DNA from: Spirosoma terrae
GTDB lineage: Bacteria; Bacteroidota; Bacteroidia; Cytophagales; Spirosomataceae
Direction: 5' to 3'
NCBI RefSeq assembly: GCF_010435915.1
Contig: NZ_JAAFZH010000001.1
Location: forward strand, 310,001 to 374,000
Length of the DNA stretch: 64,000 nucleotides
In this document: positions 8,735-16,477 of the stretch, one piece after another
Position numbering within the stretch: position 1 is the stretch's first letter
How the letters are laid out: every line of letters starts with the position of its first letter
Position numbers and translations under genes: made by a program
Notes under the pieces: model-generated
Database searches by the model: none
What the model was told of the DNA's origin: nothing
What the model saw: the letters and a program-made list of their open reading frames with translations, nothing else

Positions 8735-9097
8735 ATGATTCAGATTTTAGTTATTGCCATACTTAGCCTTATTGCTCAACTCGTACTCCCCTGGTGGAGT
8801 CTGGCTATTGTTACGTTTGTTGTTTGCTTTTGGCGAAGTTCAAGCGCATTAACCGCTTTTGTTTATAGTTTTTTGGGCATAGCGATCGTTTGGTTAGGCT
8901 ATTCCCTATGGGTGTATGGCCAAACTGATGGCGTTTTTATTATGCGTATCAGCCAATTAGTATTTAAAGCTAATAATGCCGTATTACCCTTTGTAGGAAC
9001 AACTATTCTGGGGGGATTGGCTGGTGGTTTAGCTGGATTGTCGGGCTACTTTGTGAGACAAGTAACCGGAAATCAATCAATGAGTCATACTGCTTGA
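8735..9097 (+). CDS. Small membrane protein of unknown function
   Basis: The 120-residue protein is almost entirely hydrophobic, with about four transmembrane segments: residues 2-20, 24-40, 42-60 and a glycine-rich one near 84-105 (TTILGGLAGGLAGLSGYFV). A short polar tail ends it. I do not recognise a family. It follows the penicillin acylase gene by 42 bp on the same strand and precedes the OmpH-type chaperone gene by 56 bp, so it sits in an envelope-related stretch. Codon use and length are consistent with a real gene. Confidence 0.65.
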   Translation: MIQILVIAILSLIAQLVLPWWSLAIVTFVVCFWRSSSALTAFVYSFLGIAIVWLGYSLWVYGQTDGVFIMRISQLVFKANNAVLPFVGTTILGGLAGGLAGLSGYFVRQVTGNQSMSHTA

Positions 9098-9110
9098 ACC
9101 GGAAATCTCC

Positions 9111-9118
9111 TACATTTG
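9111..9118 (+). promoter_or_regulatory. Candidate -7 box ahead of the OmpH-family gene
   Basis: TACATTTG fits the TAnnTTTG -7 consensus and lies 36 bp before the GTG start at 9154. The nearest upstream TTG is only 14 bp away, so the -33 element is doubtful. Confidence 0.35.
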
Positions 9119-9153
9119 TAGGATAAACTTGCAACTAACCAATCCATTTTCCT

Positions 9154-9759
9154 GTGAAGAATGCCTCATTGATTCTGAATGCTGTTCTGGCAATTGCTGT
9201 AGCTGTTTTGTATTACCTGCACTTTAAAGATCGCCAACCCGAAACTGCTTCGGTATCTGCGGTTCCAGCTGAAGCTAAAGGCAAAAACATTGTCTATGTA
9301 AATGTAGATTCGCTGCTAACGAAATACGAATATTTTAAAGACACGCAAAAAGTTCTGGAAAGCAAGCGGTTTCAATTAGAAAACGATCTGGCTGCTAAAG
9401 GACGTAACTTACAAAACAAAGTCGCTTTCTTCCAGCAACGGGCCGCTACCATGACACAGGAGCAAGGACGGGCTACTGAGGCATCTCTTCAGAAAGAACA
9501 GCAGGATATTCTTGCTTTCCGTGAAAGAGCAGCCCAAAACCTGGCTGTAGAAGAACAGGATAAGAACAAAGAGCTATACGATCAGATTTTTGACTACCTG
9601 AAAAAACAGAATGCTCAAAACAAATACGAGTTTGTTCTAGGGTATACTAAAGGTGGCGGTATTTTATTTGCCGATCCATCTAATGACCAGACTAGTAAAA
9701 TTCTGGCTGGACTAAATCAGGAATACCAGGCAAAACAAAGCCAGGCTAAGAAGAAATAA
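9154..9759 (+). CDS. OmpH/Skp family periplasmic chaperone
   Basis: OmpH/Skp proteins hold unfolded outer-membrane proteins in the periplasm with long coiled-coil tentacles. The 201-residue protein starts at GTG and has a hydrophobic N-terminus (ILNAVLAIAVAVLYYL), a KNIVYVNVDSLLTKYEYF segment that matches the start of the OmpH domain, then about 80 residues of Gln/Glu/Arg/Lys-rich coiled coil, and the closing KYEFVLGYTKGGGILFAD strand pair. The first segment may stay as a membrane anchor. A strong 26-bp hairpin follows the stop codon at 9771. Family assignment is good. Confidence 0.88.
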   Translation: MKNASLILNAVLAIAVAVLYYLHFKDRQPETASVSAVPAEAKGKNIVYVNVDSLLTKYEYFKDTQKVLESKRFQLENDLAAKGRNLQNKVAFFQQRAATMTQEQGRATEASLQKEQQDILAFRERAAQNLAVEEQDKNKELYDQIFDYLKKQNAQNKYEFVLGYTKGGGILFADPSNDQTSKILAGLNQEYQAKQSQAKKK

Positions 9760-9770
9760 CAACGTAGTGT

Positions 9771-9826
9771 TTCAATAACGTAACAAGGGATGCTTTCACC
9801 AAAGCATCCCTTGTTACGTTATTGAA
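9771..9826. terminator. 26-bp perfect inverted repeat with 4-base loop
   Basis: The left arm 9771-9796 and right arm 9801-9826 are exact reverse complements, separated by CACC. It begins 12 bp after the OmpH stop codon. There is no U-run after the stem, so it is not a textbook intrinsic terminator; it may stabilise the mRNA end, act as an RNase III site or terminate by another route. Confidence 0.75.
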
Positions 9827-9894
9827 GGCATATACATTTTCTTGGCCTGTTATAAACCTCTGCGTGATTTCGGGTGTTCTTTTCCTTGCTACGT

Positions 9895-9902
9895 TATATT
9901 TG
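9895..9902 (+). promoter_or_regulatory. Candidate -7 box ahead of smpB
   Basis: TATATTTG matches the -7 consensus of Bacteroidota promoters. It lies 86 bp before the smpB start; no TTG at the ideal distance is seen. Confidence 0.4.
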
Positions 9903-9987
9903 TAGCCTTCTGGTTGAAAAACGAACGTTGAATGGTTGATCCCCTGGAGTTATTGTGGCATCTATTCAATCCATTTTTAATTGATTT

Positions 9988-10449
9988 ATGGCTTCTGCTT
10001 CTATTGTAAAACAGGTCGATATACGTAACCGACGTGCGTCGTTTGAATATTCATTTCTGGAGACGTATACTGCGGGTATTGTACTTACTGGAACCGAAAT
10101 TAAATCGATTCGTCAAGGTAAAGTAAACTTGCAAGATGCCTATTGTTTAATTCACGGAGACGAGCTTTTTATTCGTCAGATGAATATTTCTCTGTACTCA
10201 GAAGGGACTCACTATAATCATGAGCCCTTACGGGATCGTAAACTTCTGCTTACTAAGCGGGAGATTAAACGGCTTACTGAAAAACTGAAAGACCAAGGGC
10301 TAACTATTGTGCCGGTTAAATTATTTACGAGCGACCGAGGGTTTGCCAAGATTGAAATTGCTTTAGCAAAAGGTAAAAAGCTTTACGATAAACGGGATAG
10401 TATTAAAGAACGTGAAGTCACACGGGATTTACAGCGAGAGCGGTATTAG
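9988..10449 (+). CDS. smpB: SsrA-binding protein SmpB
   Basis: SmpB binds tmRNA and brings it to stalled ribosomes for trans-translation. The 153-residue protein has the family signatures: RRASFEYSFLETYTAGIVL, then GTEIKSIRQGKVNLQDAY, then the HYNHEPLRDRKLLLTKREI segment, and a basic C-terminal tail with KGKKLYDKRDSIKEREVTRD. Length is typical. The tmRNA gene itself is not in the window. It stands alone on the plus strand, between the long hairpin at 9771 and the HNH nuclease gene. Confidence 0.97.
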   Translation: MASASIVKQVDIRNRRASFEYSFLETYTAGIVLTGTEIKSIRQGKVNLQDAYCLIHGDELFIRQMNISLYSEGTHYNHEPLRDRKLLLTKREIKRLTEKLKDQGLTIVPVKLFTSDRGFAKIEIALAKGKKLYDKRDSIKEREVTRDLQRERY

Positions 10450-10587
10450 GAGCGATTATTCCGTTTATGGTCGTAAATAGGTCCTGTTACTAAGACTCTT
10501 GACGCTCAGTACTAATTTTCCCACAACTCTTGTCGTTATGTGGATAACTCTGTAACTTGCTACCGTACAGAGGCATTTAAACGCGAT

Positions 10588-11103
10588 ATGGGCAGGAAAG
10601 TTTTAGTCTTAAACCAAGATTACAGTGCACTCAGCATCTGCTCCGTTCCAAAAGCATTTTTGCTGGTTTTTTTAGAGAAAGCCGAACTCGTCGCCGAATC
10701 TGAGCAATTTACGCTCCGAACCGTCTCCGCAGAGTTCCCGATGCCGTCGGTTATCCGGTTACATCGATACGTAAGTCTGCCCTACAAAGGCGTTATGCTA
10801 ACCCGGCAGAATATTTTCAAGCGCGATGGCCATCATTGCCAGTATTGTGGAACTTCGGACGATTTGACGCTCGACCATGTTCTACCCAAATCCCGAGGAG
10901 GAAAAACTAGTTGGGATAATCTCGCTACCGCCTGTAAACGATGCAACTCCCGTAAAGGCGATTATACACCCGAAGAGGCTAATATGAAATTGCGTCAAAA
11001 ACCCTTCAAGCCTACTTTTTTAGTTTTTCTCCGCGAATTTTCTGGCTCCATTGAACAAAGCTGGATGCCATTCCTAAGTAAAAAAGAAAAGGCATTTCAA
11101 TAG
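10588..11103 (+). CDS. HNH endonuclease family protein
   Basis: The protein has a strongly conserved N-terminus in this phylum (MGRKVLVLNQDYSALSIC) and a C-terminal HNH module: CQYC, then LDHVLPKSRGGKTSWDNL, then CKRCN, giving a beta-beta-alpha-metal fold with a zinc pair of CxxC motifs. Chosen start is ATG at 10588, because the in-frame GTG at 10540 would add 16 residues that are not like the family. Such stand-alone HNH proteins are chromosomal, conserved and of unknown target, so I would not call it a restriction enzyme. It is followed by a good terminator at 11126. Confidence 0.88.
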   Translation: MGRKVLVLNQDYSALSICSVPKAFLLVFLEKAELVAESEQFTLRTVSAEFPMPSVIRLHRYVSLPYKGVMLTRQNIFKRDGHHCQYCGTSDDLTLDHVLPKSRGGKTSWDNLATACKRCNSRKGDYTPEEANMKLRQKPFKPTFLVFLREFSGSIEQSWMPFLSKKEKAFQ

Positions 11104-11125
11104 TTTTTAGTTTAAATTAAAGAGT

Positions 11126-11193
11126 AGAGGAGTCAAAGAAAAGAAGGTGCTCTAGGCAGTTCCTTAACGCTTTGACTCCTCTTTTTGATTTTT
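11126..11193 (+). terminator. Intrinsic terminator after the HNH gene
   Basis: agaggagtcaaag (11126-11138) pairs perfectly with ctttgactcctct (11170-11182), and T-rich sequence follows. The loop is long, 31 bases. Confidence 0.7.
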
Positions 11194-11260
11194 AATGTCT
11201 TTTCTCCCTCAATTTCAAAGAGTTTTGATGATAGAGAAACTTTTTTCGTTAAGCAATTGC

Positions 11261-11268
11261 TATCTTTG
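11261..11268 (+). promoter_or_regulatory. -7 box of the rpsA promoter
   Basis: TATCTTTG followed by CAGTCC is a near-ideal -7 element with the usual GCA context. The rpsA ATG lies 94 bp downstream, giving a leader of roughly 85 nt. Confidence 0.55.
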
Positions 11269-11362
11269 CAGTCCTTTTTAGAAGGGTTCTATTTATAACT
11301 AAAAGTCAGTCCGCCATTGACCCACGGGCTGATGTACTGAGTGGGTCAAGAAAACTTTTTTT

Positions 11363-13147
11363 ATGAGCAAAACGCAGCAACGCGAACTGCCGGCATTTGA
11401 TTGGGACCGGGCAGACAACAAAGGATTCGGAAGTGGGTACTCGGATGCGGAGCGCAACCGACTACAGGAACTGTACGACAACACCCTGTCGGAAGTAAAA
11501 GAGAAAGAAGTTGTAATGGGAACCGTTGTTGGTATTACAGACCGTGAGGTACTGTTGAACATCGGATTCAAGTCGGACGGGTTGGTTCCAGCTTCCGAAT
11601 TTCGGGATATGCCGGACCTGAAAATGGGTGATGAAATTGAAGTTTATGTAGAAAATCAGGAAGACCCTAATGGTCAGCTGGTACTTTCTCGTAAAAAGGC
11701 GAAAGTAATTACAGCATGGCAGAAAATTCAGAAGGCTCTTGATGACGACCTCGTAATCGATGGTTTCGTGAAGCGCCGGACGAAGGGTGGCCTGATTGTT
11801 GATATTTTCAGTATTGAAGCTTTCTTACCAGGTTCGCAAATTGACGTGAAGCCAATTCGCGATTTCGATATCTTCGTTGGTAAGAAAATGGAGGTTAAAG
11901 TCGTTAAGATCAATTATGCAAACGATAACGTAGTTGTTTCGCATAAAGTCCTGATCGAAAAAGACCTCGAAGCACAACGCGCTCAAATCCTGAACAACCT
12001 CGAAAAAGGTCAGGTTCTGGAAGGCGTTATCAAAAACATGACCAACTTCGGTGTGTTCATCGATCTTGGTGGTGTCGATGGTCTGCTGCACATCACGGAT
12101 ATTTCGTGGGGACGTATCAGCCATCCATCGGAAGTCCTTCATCTGGACCAGAAAGTCAACGTAGTGGTTCTGGATTTCGACGAAGACAAAAAGCGTATTT
12201 CGCTTGGCATGAAGCAGCTTCAGGCTCACCCATGGGATGCTCTGCCAGAAGATATTCAGGTTGGATCGAAAGTAGAAGGCAAGATTGTAAACGTAGCCGA
12301 CTACGGTGCGTTCTTGGAAATCATGCCTGGCGTAGAAGGTCTGATCCACGTATCGGAAATGTCATGGTCTCAGCACCTGCGTAACCCACAAGAGTTCCTG
12401 AAAGTGGGTGACGACGTTCAGGCTGTTGTTCTGACGCTTGATCGTGCTGACCGTAAAATGTCACTTGGTATCAAACAACTCACCGAAGATCCTTGGACTC
12501 GTCCAGAACTACGGGAGAAGTATGCAGTTGGTACCAAGCATAAAGGTGTAGTACGTAATCTGACCAATTTCGGCCTGTTCCTTGAACTGGAAGAAGGTAT
12601 TGATGGCTTAGTACACGTGTCTGACCTGTCCTGGACGAAGAAAATCAAGCATCCTTCTGATTTCATCAAAGTTGGTGAAGAACTGGAAGTAGTTGTTTTA
12701 GAGCTAGACATCGAAAACCGTCGTTTAGCACTAGGCCACAAGCAGCTTGAAGAAAATCCATGGGATACGTTTGAAACCGTATTTGCTGTAGGTACGACTC
12801 ACCGTTGCACCATCATCAGCAAGAACGACAAGATGGCTACTCTGGAGCTGCCTTACGGTATCGAAGGCTTCTCATCGCTGAAAAATCTGTCTAAAGAAGA
12901 CGGTTCATTCGCTGAAGTAGGTGAAACACTTGACTTCAAAGTGACCGAATTCTCGAAAGAAGAGAAGCGCATTATGCTGTCGCACACAAAAACATGGCAG
13001 GAGAAAAACGAACCAGCTAAAGAGCAAAAACCTAAAGCTGCTTCGACAAAAACAAGTTCATCGACTAACCAGCCAGAGCGTGGCGCTACGTTAGGTGACC
13101 TTGATGCTCTCGCTGCTTTGAAAGAACAGCTTGAAGGTCGCAACTAG
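11363..13147 (+). CDS. rpsA: 30S ribosomal protein S1
   Basis: S1 binds mRNA on the small ribosomal subunit and helps initiation, which in this phylum depends little on Shine-Dalgarno pairing. The 594-residue protein shows six S1 OB-fold repeats beginning near residues 53, 134, 220, 306, 394 and 482; repeats three to five have the best match (GVFIDLGGVDGLLHITDIS and similar). A low-complexity Lys/Ser/Thr tail follows, then a conserved short end (LGDLDALAALKEQLEG). Codon use is more biased than in neighbours, in keeping with high expression. It has its own -7 box and an intrinsic terminator at 13171. Confidence 0.97.
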   Translation: MSKTQQRELPAFDWDRADNKGFGSGYSDAERNRLQELYDNTLSEVKEKEVVMGTVVGITDREVLLNIGFKSDGLVPASEFRDMPDLKMGDEIEVYVENQEDPNGQLVLSRKKAKVITAWQKIQKALDDDLVIDGFVKRRTKGGLIVDIFSIEAFLPGSQIDVKPIRDFDIFVGKKMEVKVVKINYANDNVVVSHKVLIEKDLEAQRAQILNNLEKGQVLEGVIKNMTNFGVFIDLGGVDGLLHITDISWGRISHPSEVLHLDQKVNVVVLDFDEDKKRISLGMKQLQAHPWDALPEDIQVGSKVEGKIVNVADYGAFLEIMPGVEGLIHVSEMSWSQHLRNPQEFLKVGDDVQAVVLTLDRADRKMSLGIKQLTEDPWTRPELREKYAVGTKHKGVVRNLTNFGLFLELEEGIDGLVHVSDLSWTKKIKHPSDFIKVGEELEVVVLELDIENRRLALGHKQLEENPWDTFETVFAVGTTHRCTIISKNDKMATLELPYGIEGFSSLKNLSKEDGSFAEVGETLDFKVTEFSKEEKRIMLSHTKTWQEKNEPAKEQKPKAASTKTSSSTNQPERGATLGDLDALAALKEQLEGRN

Positions 13148-13170
13148 GCGATTCTCTAATACGTATATAA

Positions 13171-13203
13171 ATCCCTGAGTCGAAAGATTCGGGGATTTTT
13201 TTT
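13171..13203 (+). terminator. Intrinsic terminator of rpsA
   Basis: An 11-bp stem (atccctgagtc with gattcggggat, two wobble pairs), a GAAA tetraloop and a run of eight T residues, 24 bp after the rpsA stop. Confidence 0.85.
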
Positions 13204-13210
13204 AGCGTTT

Positions 13211-13242
13211 TTGCCAACATAAAAGATAAAATCGTATGTTTG
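13211..13242 (+). promoter_or_regulatory. Promoter of tRNA-Cys
   Basis: TTG at 13211-13213, 21 bp spacer, TATGTTTG at 13235-13242. Both elements and the spacing fit the phylum consensus, and the tRNA begins 37 bp later. Confidence 0.65.
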
Positions 13243-13279
13243 CAGTCCCGAAACCAAAAGCAATTATTTCGGGAACTAT

Positions 13280-13350
13280 GGTTCCGTGGCCGAGTGGCTA
13301 GGCTGAGGTCTGCAAAACCTCCTACAGCGGTTCGAATCCGCTCGGAACCT
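13280..13350 (+). tRNA. tRNA-Cys (GCA)
   Basis: The acceptor arms ggttccg and cggaacc pair fully. The anticodon stem gaggt/acctc closes the loop ctgcaaa, placing GCA as anticodon, so it reads UGC/UGU for cysteine. The T arm has the standard gcggTTCGAATccgc. The discriminator base is T and CCA is not encoded, so it must be added after transcription. Confidence 0.95.
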
Positions 13351-13356
13351 CTAAGG

Positions 13357-13402
13357 AAGGCCCCCTTTTGAAAAATTTTTCAGAAGGGGGCTTTGGCTTT
13401 TT
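13357..13402 (+). terminator. Terminator directly after tRNA-Cys
   Basis: A hairpin with arms aaggcccccttttgaaaaa and tttttcagaagggggcttt (one mismatch) followed by a short T-run. It starts 7 bp after the tRNA and lies just before the next coding region, which argues against the TTG at 13368 as a start codon. Confidence 0.75.
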
Positions 13403-13427
13403 GTATACTTACTGTCTGATTTACTAT

Positions 13428-14795
13428 ATGGGAAAGAAATACAAAAAGCTGTTTCAGTTCGGCTGTGGTGTTCTAGTTAGTTTGATCCAGTTGTCAGTTA
13501 GTGCTCAGGCTCCTTCCATTCAATGGCAACGAGTAATTAACGCACCGGTTTATTCTAATAATCTACAGGCGATTAAGGCCAGTAATGGTGGGTATGCTTT
13601 AGTGTATAATGGAAAGGTAATACGACTAAGCGAGTCAGGGGGTATCCTATGGGATATAGAGATACAGATACCATTTCCGACGACTATGTATGCCGAGTTT
13701 ATTACTGCCATACCAGACGGCAGCTTTATGGTTCTGGCAAGAAATTCTTATTACTGGTATTTAATACGTATAGAAAATACAGGTAGTGTTGCTTGGTATA
13801 AATCTTTTGTCGAAGCGACTCGGAGTACTAGTACAACAGAGCGTAGTTTCTCCTCATTAATTCGCACAGATGATGGCGGGTTTCTGGCTAGCGACATTAC
13901 GCAATATGGCCGAAATGGTACAGCAACAATTTTATACAAGTTTGATAGTGAAGGTAATTTAACCCTTACAAAAAGCATCATTAATGATTATGGGAATAAT
14001 GCTAGAGGATCTACTAGGGCTGAGAAAATAATTCAAATGAATGATGGGGGATACCTTCTGGTTGGGATAGCTACTGTAAAAGACTTGGTCACTACGAGCG
14101 CTTGGGCTGCTAGGTTAACAACTCAGCTAGATAAAATTTGGCAAAAGAATTTTAGTATTACTGAATTTGATGATGTGATTCAGGACCCATATCAGTTAGG
14201 TTCATATATTGCTATAGGTTCCGAGAGTTCATCTACTACAAAAACGATTAAGTTCGATGCAAATGGAGCTATAAGTAGTGAGTTTACCCAGTCTAATCGA
14301 CTCTCAAATTCAAAATCATCTCTGGTAAAAGGAGCTGAGGGTTACACCACTGTTGATGTTGTCAATGAGAATAGTGGAGATATACGACTACAATCCTTAA
14401 TGTCGCAAGGGCCTAGTTGGGCGAAACGGATTGGAGGATCTTCTACTGAATTAATTAGGAGTACTGTAGCAGCCGATGATGGAGGGTACTTGCTATTTGG
14501 CACTACTGCTTCTATTGATGGAGATTTACAGGGAAAAACAATAGCTGAAATAACTCCCTGGATTGTTAAAATAAGTCCTCCCTGCAATGATATGTACTAT
14601 TCTACCCAGGCAGGGAACTGGGATAACCCTAAAACCTGGTCATGCGGACAAATACCAACTAGTATAGGTGTGGTTCATCTTAACCACGCCGTAGTTATCC
14701 CTCAAAGTTATTCGGCAAAAGCTCGTCAAGTAATTTACGATTTACCAGTACAGCTAAAACTAGAGCATGGGGCTAATTTATTGTTGAATCCTTAA
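13428..14795 (+). CDS. Secreted protein of unknown function
   Basis: ATG at 13428 gives a good signal peptide (KKLFQFGCGVLVSLIQLSVSAQA, cleavage after SAQA), whereas an upstream TTG lies in the tRNA terminator. The mature 430 residues contain repeated strand-turn units of the type 'DDGGYLL' (residue 170 onward: DDGGFLAS, NDGGYLLVG, DDGGYLLFG), suggesting a beta-propeller built from about six blades. The last 60 residues (STQAGNWDNPKTWSCGQIPT onward) resemble the G8-like or cell-surface modules often seen at the end of secreted Bacteroidota proteins. No classic type IX sorting tail is seen. Function unknown. Confidence 0.7.
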   Translation: MGKKYKKLFQFGCGVLVSLIQLSVSAQAPSIQWQRVINAPVYSNNLQAIKASNGGYALVYNGKVIRLSESGGILWDIEIQIPFPTTMYAEFITAIPDGSFMVLARNSYYWYLIRIENTGSVAWYKSFVEATRSTSTTERSFSSLIRTDDGGFLASDITQYGRNGTATILYKFDSEGNLTLTKSIINDYGNNARGSTRAEKIIQMNDGGYLLVGIATVKDLVTTSAWAARLTTQLDKIWQKNFSITEFDDVIQDPYQLGSYIAIGSESSSTTKTIKFDANGAISSEFTQSNRLSNSKSSLVKGAEGYTTVDVVNENSGDIRLQSLMSQGPSWAKRIGGSSTELIRSTVAADDGGYLLFGTTASIDGDLQGKTIAEITPWIVKISPPCNDMYYSTQAGNWDNPKTWSCGQIPTSIGVVHLNHAVVIPQSYSAKARQVIYDLPVQLKLEHGANLLLNP

Positions 14796-15123
14796 TAACT
14801 AAGATGCCTCTGCAAAATGAATGATACTATTCGTATATACTAGCGTTTATAAAAGATGGATATGCGTACTCAATGAATTGTTTATAGATTTGATAGTGTA
14901 AACAGTGGCAATTTACCAGTAAGCAGTAAGCTAATCTGGTCAGTAGTTGGAATGACAAAATTTGACTTCAATAAGTCCAATCGGAATGATCTTCTTAATT
15001 AGAAACAATATAAATAAAATTGATAAGGTAAAATAACTAAACGTCAATTTTTGCCGATACACCAATCCTGTCGTACTTTTGTGGGCCTATGAAAGGGCAG
15101 TGCTGATTATGTTGATCAACTCA
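14796..15123. other. AT-rich upstream region of the act-cox operon
   Basis: This stretch has no coding potential that I can support. It holds the operon promoter (15051-15081) and an imperfect inverted repeat at about 14962-14980 (ttgactt, caat, aagtccaa) some 70 bp before the -33 element, which could be a regulator site. The rest is AT-rich spacer. Confidence 0.5.
15051..15081 (+). promoter_or_regulatory. Main promoter of the act-cox respiratory operon
   Basis: TTG at 15051-15053, a 20-bp spacer and TACTTTTG at 15074-15081 fit the Bacteroidota promoter consensus very well. It overlaps the TTG triplet at 15079, so that triplet cannot be the actA start codon; the first ATG downstream is at 15109. 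Confidence 0.75.
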
Positions 15124-16431
15124 ATGAATAGATGTCTAAAAATGAGTCGTTTGTCTAGGGTTTACGGAGCAGTTGCTCTGTCGCTGGCGTTGTTGATAAA
15201 CGGCGGTCAGGTAAAGGCGCAGGACTCATCTGCGGGTGCAGACGGTGGTTCGGCTGCAGCTACACCAGCTTCAGGAGGAGGTGGTGATGCTGAAAAAGGT
15301 AAAACTCTGTTTACGAATAACTGTGCTCAGTGCCATTCAGTGACAGATGAAAAAGTAGTTGGCCCAGGTTTAAAAGGAATTGAAGATCGTGCTCCTAGCC
15401 GTGACTGGCTACACAAGTGGATTCAAAATTCGTCTGCGCTAATTGCTTCTGGTGATGCTTATGCTAACCAGGTATTTAATGCCAATGGCAAAGTGCAGAT
15501 GTCCAGCTTTCCGAATTTGTCGAATGCTGACATTGATGGTATTCTAGCCTACATCGACCAGGCAAATAAACCTGCAGCTCCAACAGGTGGAGGAGACGGC
15601 ACGACGACTCCTGCGCCATCGGGTGGTGGATCGGGTGCTGCTTCAGGGCCATCTGAACTATTCACGTTCGTGTTAGTCGCTTTACTTGTCGTAATGCTTC
15701 TTGTTTTAGGCGTTCTGCTCGTAATCGTCACAATCCTATCGAAAGCCGTAACGCCAACAGCCGAGGGCGTTCAGCCAAAGTCTTCGTTTGGACAACGGTT
15801 GAAAGAAGGTCTTTCTAGTACCTTCAATAATCCAACACTTCGGTCAATCATTATCTGGCTTTTCCTGTTTGTTGCTGTTAAAGAGACGTTAGACGGAGCT
15901 TATGGGATTGGAATTCAGCAGGGTTATGCGCCTAAGCAGCCAATCGCTTATTCGCATAAACTTCATGCTGGTCAATATAAGATTGACTGCAACTATTGTC
16001 ATACAGGCGCTCAGAAAGGTAAGAATGCAACGATTCCTGCTGCTAATATCTGTATGAACTGTCATGGTGTGATCAAAAAGGAATCACCTGAGATTCAGAA
16101 GATATACACCGCTATTGAACAGAATCGGCCTATTGAATGGATTCGCGTTCATAACCTGCCAGATTTGGCATACTTCAACCATGCACAGCACGTGAACGTA
16201 GGTAACGTACAGTGTCAGACGTGTCACGGTGAAATAGAGAAAATGGAAGTAGTGGAGCAACGCTCATCGTTGACAATGGGTTGGTGTATTGACTGTCACC
16301 GTAGAACGGAGGTCAATACGAAAGACAACGCATACTACGATAAGCTAGTAGCCCTGCACAAAAAAGAAAGTAAGGAACCGCTTAAAGTGGCTAATATCGG
16401 CGGTCTTGAGTGTTCTAAGTGTCACTATTAA
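15124..16431 (+). CDS. actA: Alternative complex III subunit ActA with extra N-terminal cytochrome c domain
   Basis: ActA is the periplasmic multihaem subunit of alternative complex III, which passes electrons from quinol to cytochrome c. From ATG 15124 the protein has 435 residues: a signal sequence (SRVYGAVALSLALLING), a class I cytochrome c domain with CAQCH at residue 67, a Gly/Pro/Thr-rich linker, two membrane segments (about 180-204 and 241-255), then a pentahaem domain with CxxCH at 289, 310, 364, 388 and 430, the last at the very C-terminus. Classical ActA has only the pentahaem part, so this is a six-haem fusion. ATGs at 15109 and 15142 are alternative starts. It is the first gene of the operon. 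Confidence 0.9.
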   Translation: MNRCLKMSRLSRVYGAVALSLALLINGGQVKAQDSSAGADGGSAAATPASGGGGDAEKGKTLFTNNCAQCHSVTDEKVVGPGLKGIEDRAPSRDWLHKWIQNSSALIASGDAYANQVFNANGKVQMSSFPNLSNADIDGILAYIDQANKPAAPTGGGDGTTTPAPSGGGSGAASGPSELFTFVLVALLVVMLLVLGVLLVIVTILSKAVTPTAEGVQPKSSFGQRLKEGLSSTFNNPTLRSIIIWLFLFVAVKETLDGAYGIGIQQGYAPKQPIAYSHKLHAGQYKIDCNYCHTGAQKGKNATIPAANICMNCHGVIKKESPEIQKIYTAIEQNRPIEWIRVHNLPDLAYFNHAQHVNVGNVQCQTCHGEIEKMEVVEQRSSLTMGWCIDCHRRTEVNTKDNAYYDKLVALHKKESKEPLKVANIGGLECSKCHY

Positions 16432-16477
16432 TCACCCACCGGTTCAACCAATAGGTATCTTACCGATTACAACACGC

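Noticed and set aside
10540-10587. GTG start of the HNH gene
   Set aside because: The family begins at MGRKVLVLNQDYSAL, so the additional 16 residues are unlikely to be translated.
11825-12349. 174-codon open frame antisense to rpsA
   Set aside because: It is the shadow of a biased coding sequence; no start context, no known family and the sense frame is certain.
15079-15123. TTG start for actA giving 15 extra residues
   Set aside because: The TTG is part of the TACTTTTG -7 box, so it would not be in the mRNA.
16406-16477. Extended actB start within actA
   Set aside because: Would overlap actA and lacks similarity; ATG at 16478 directly precedes the conserved beginning.
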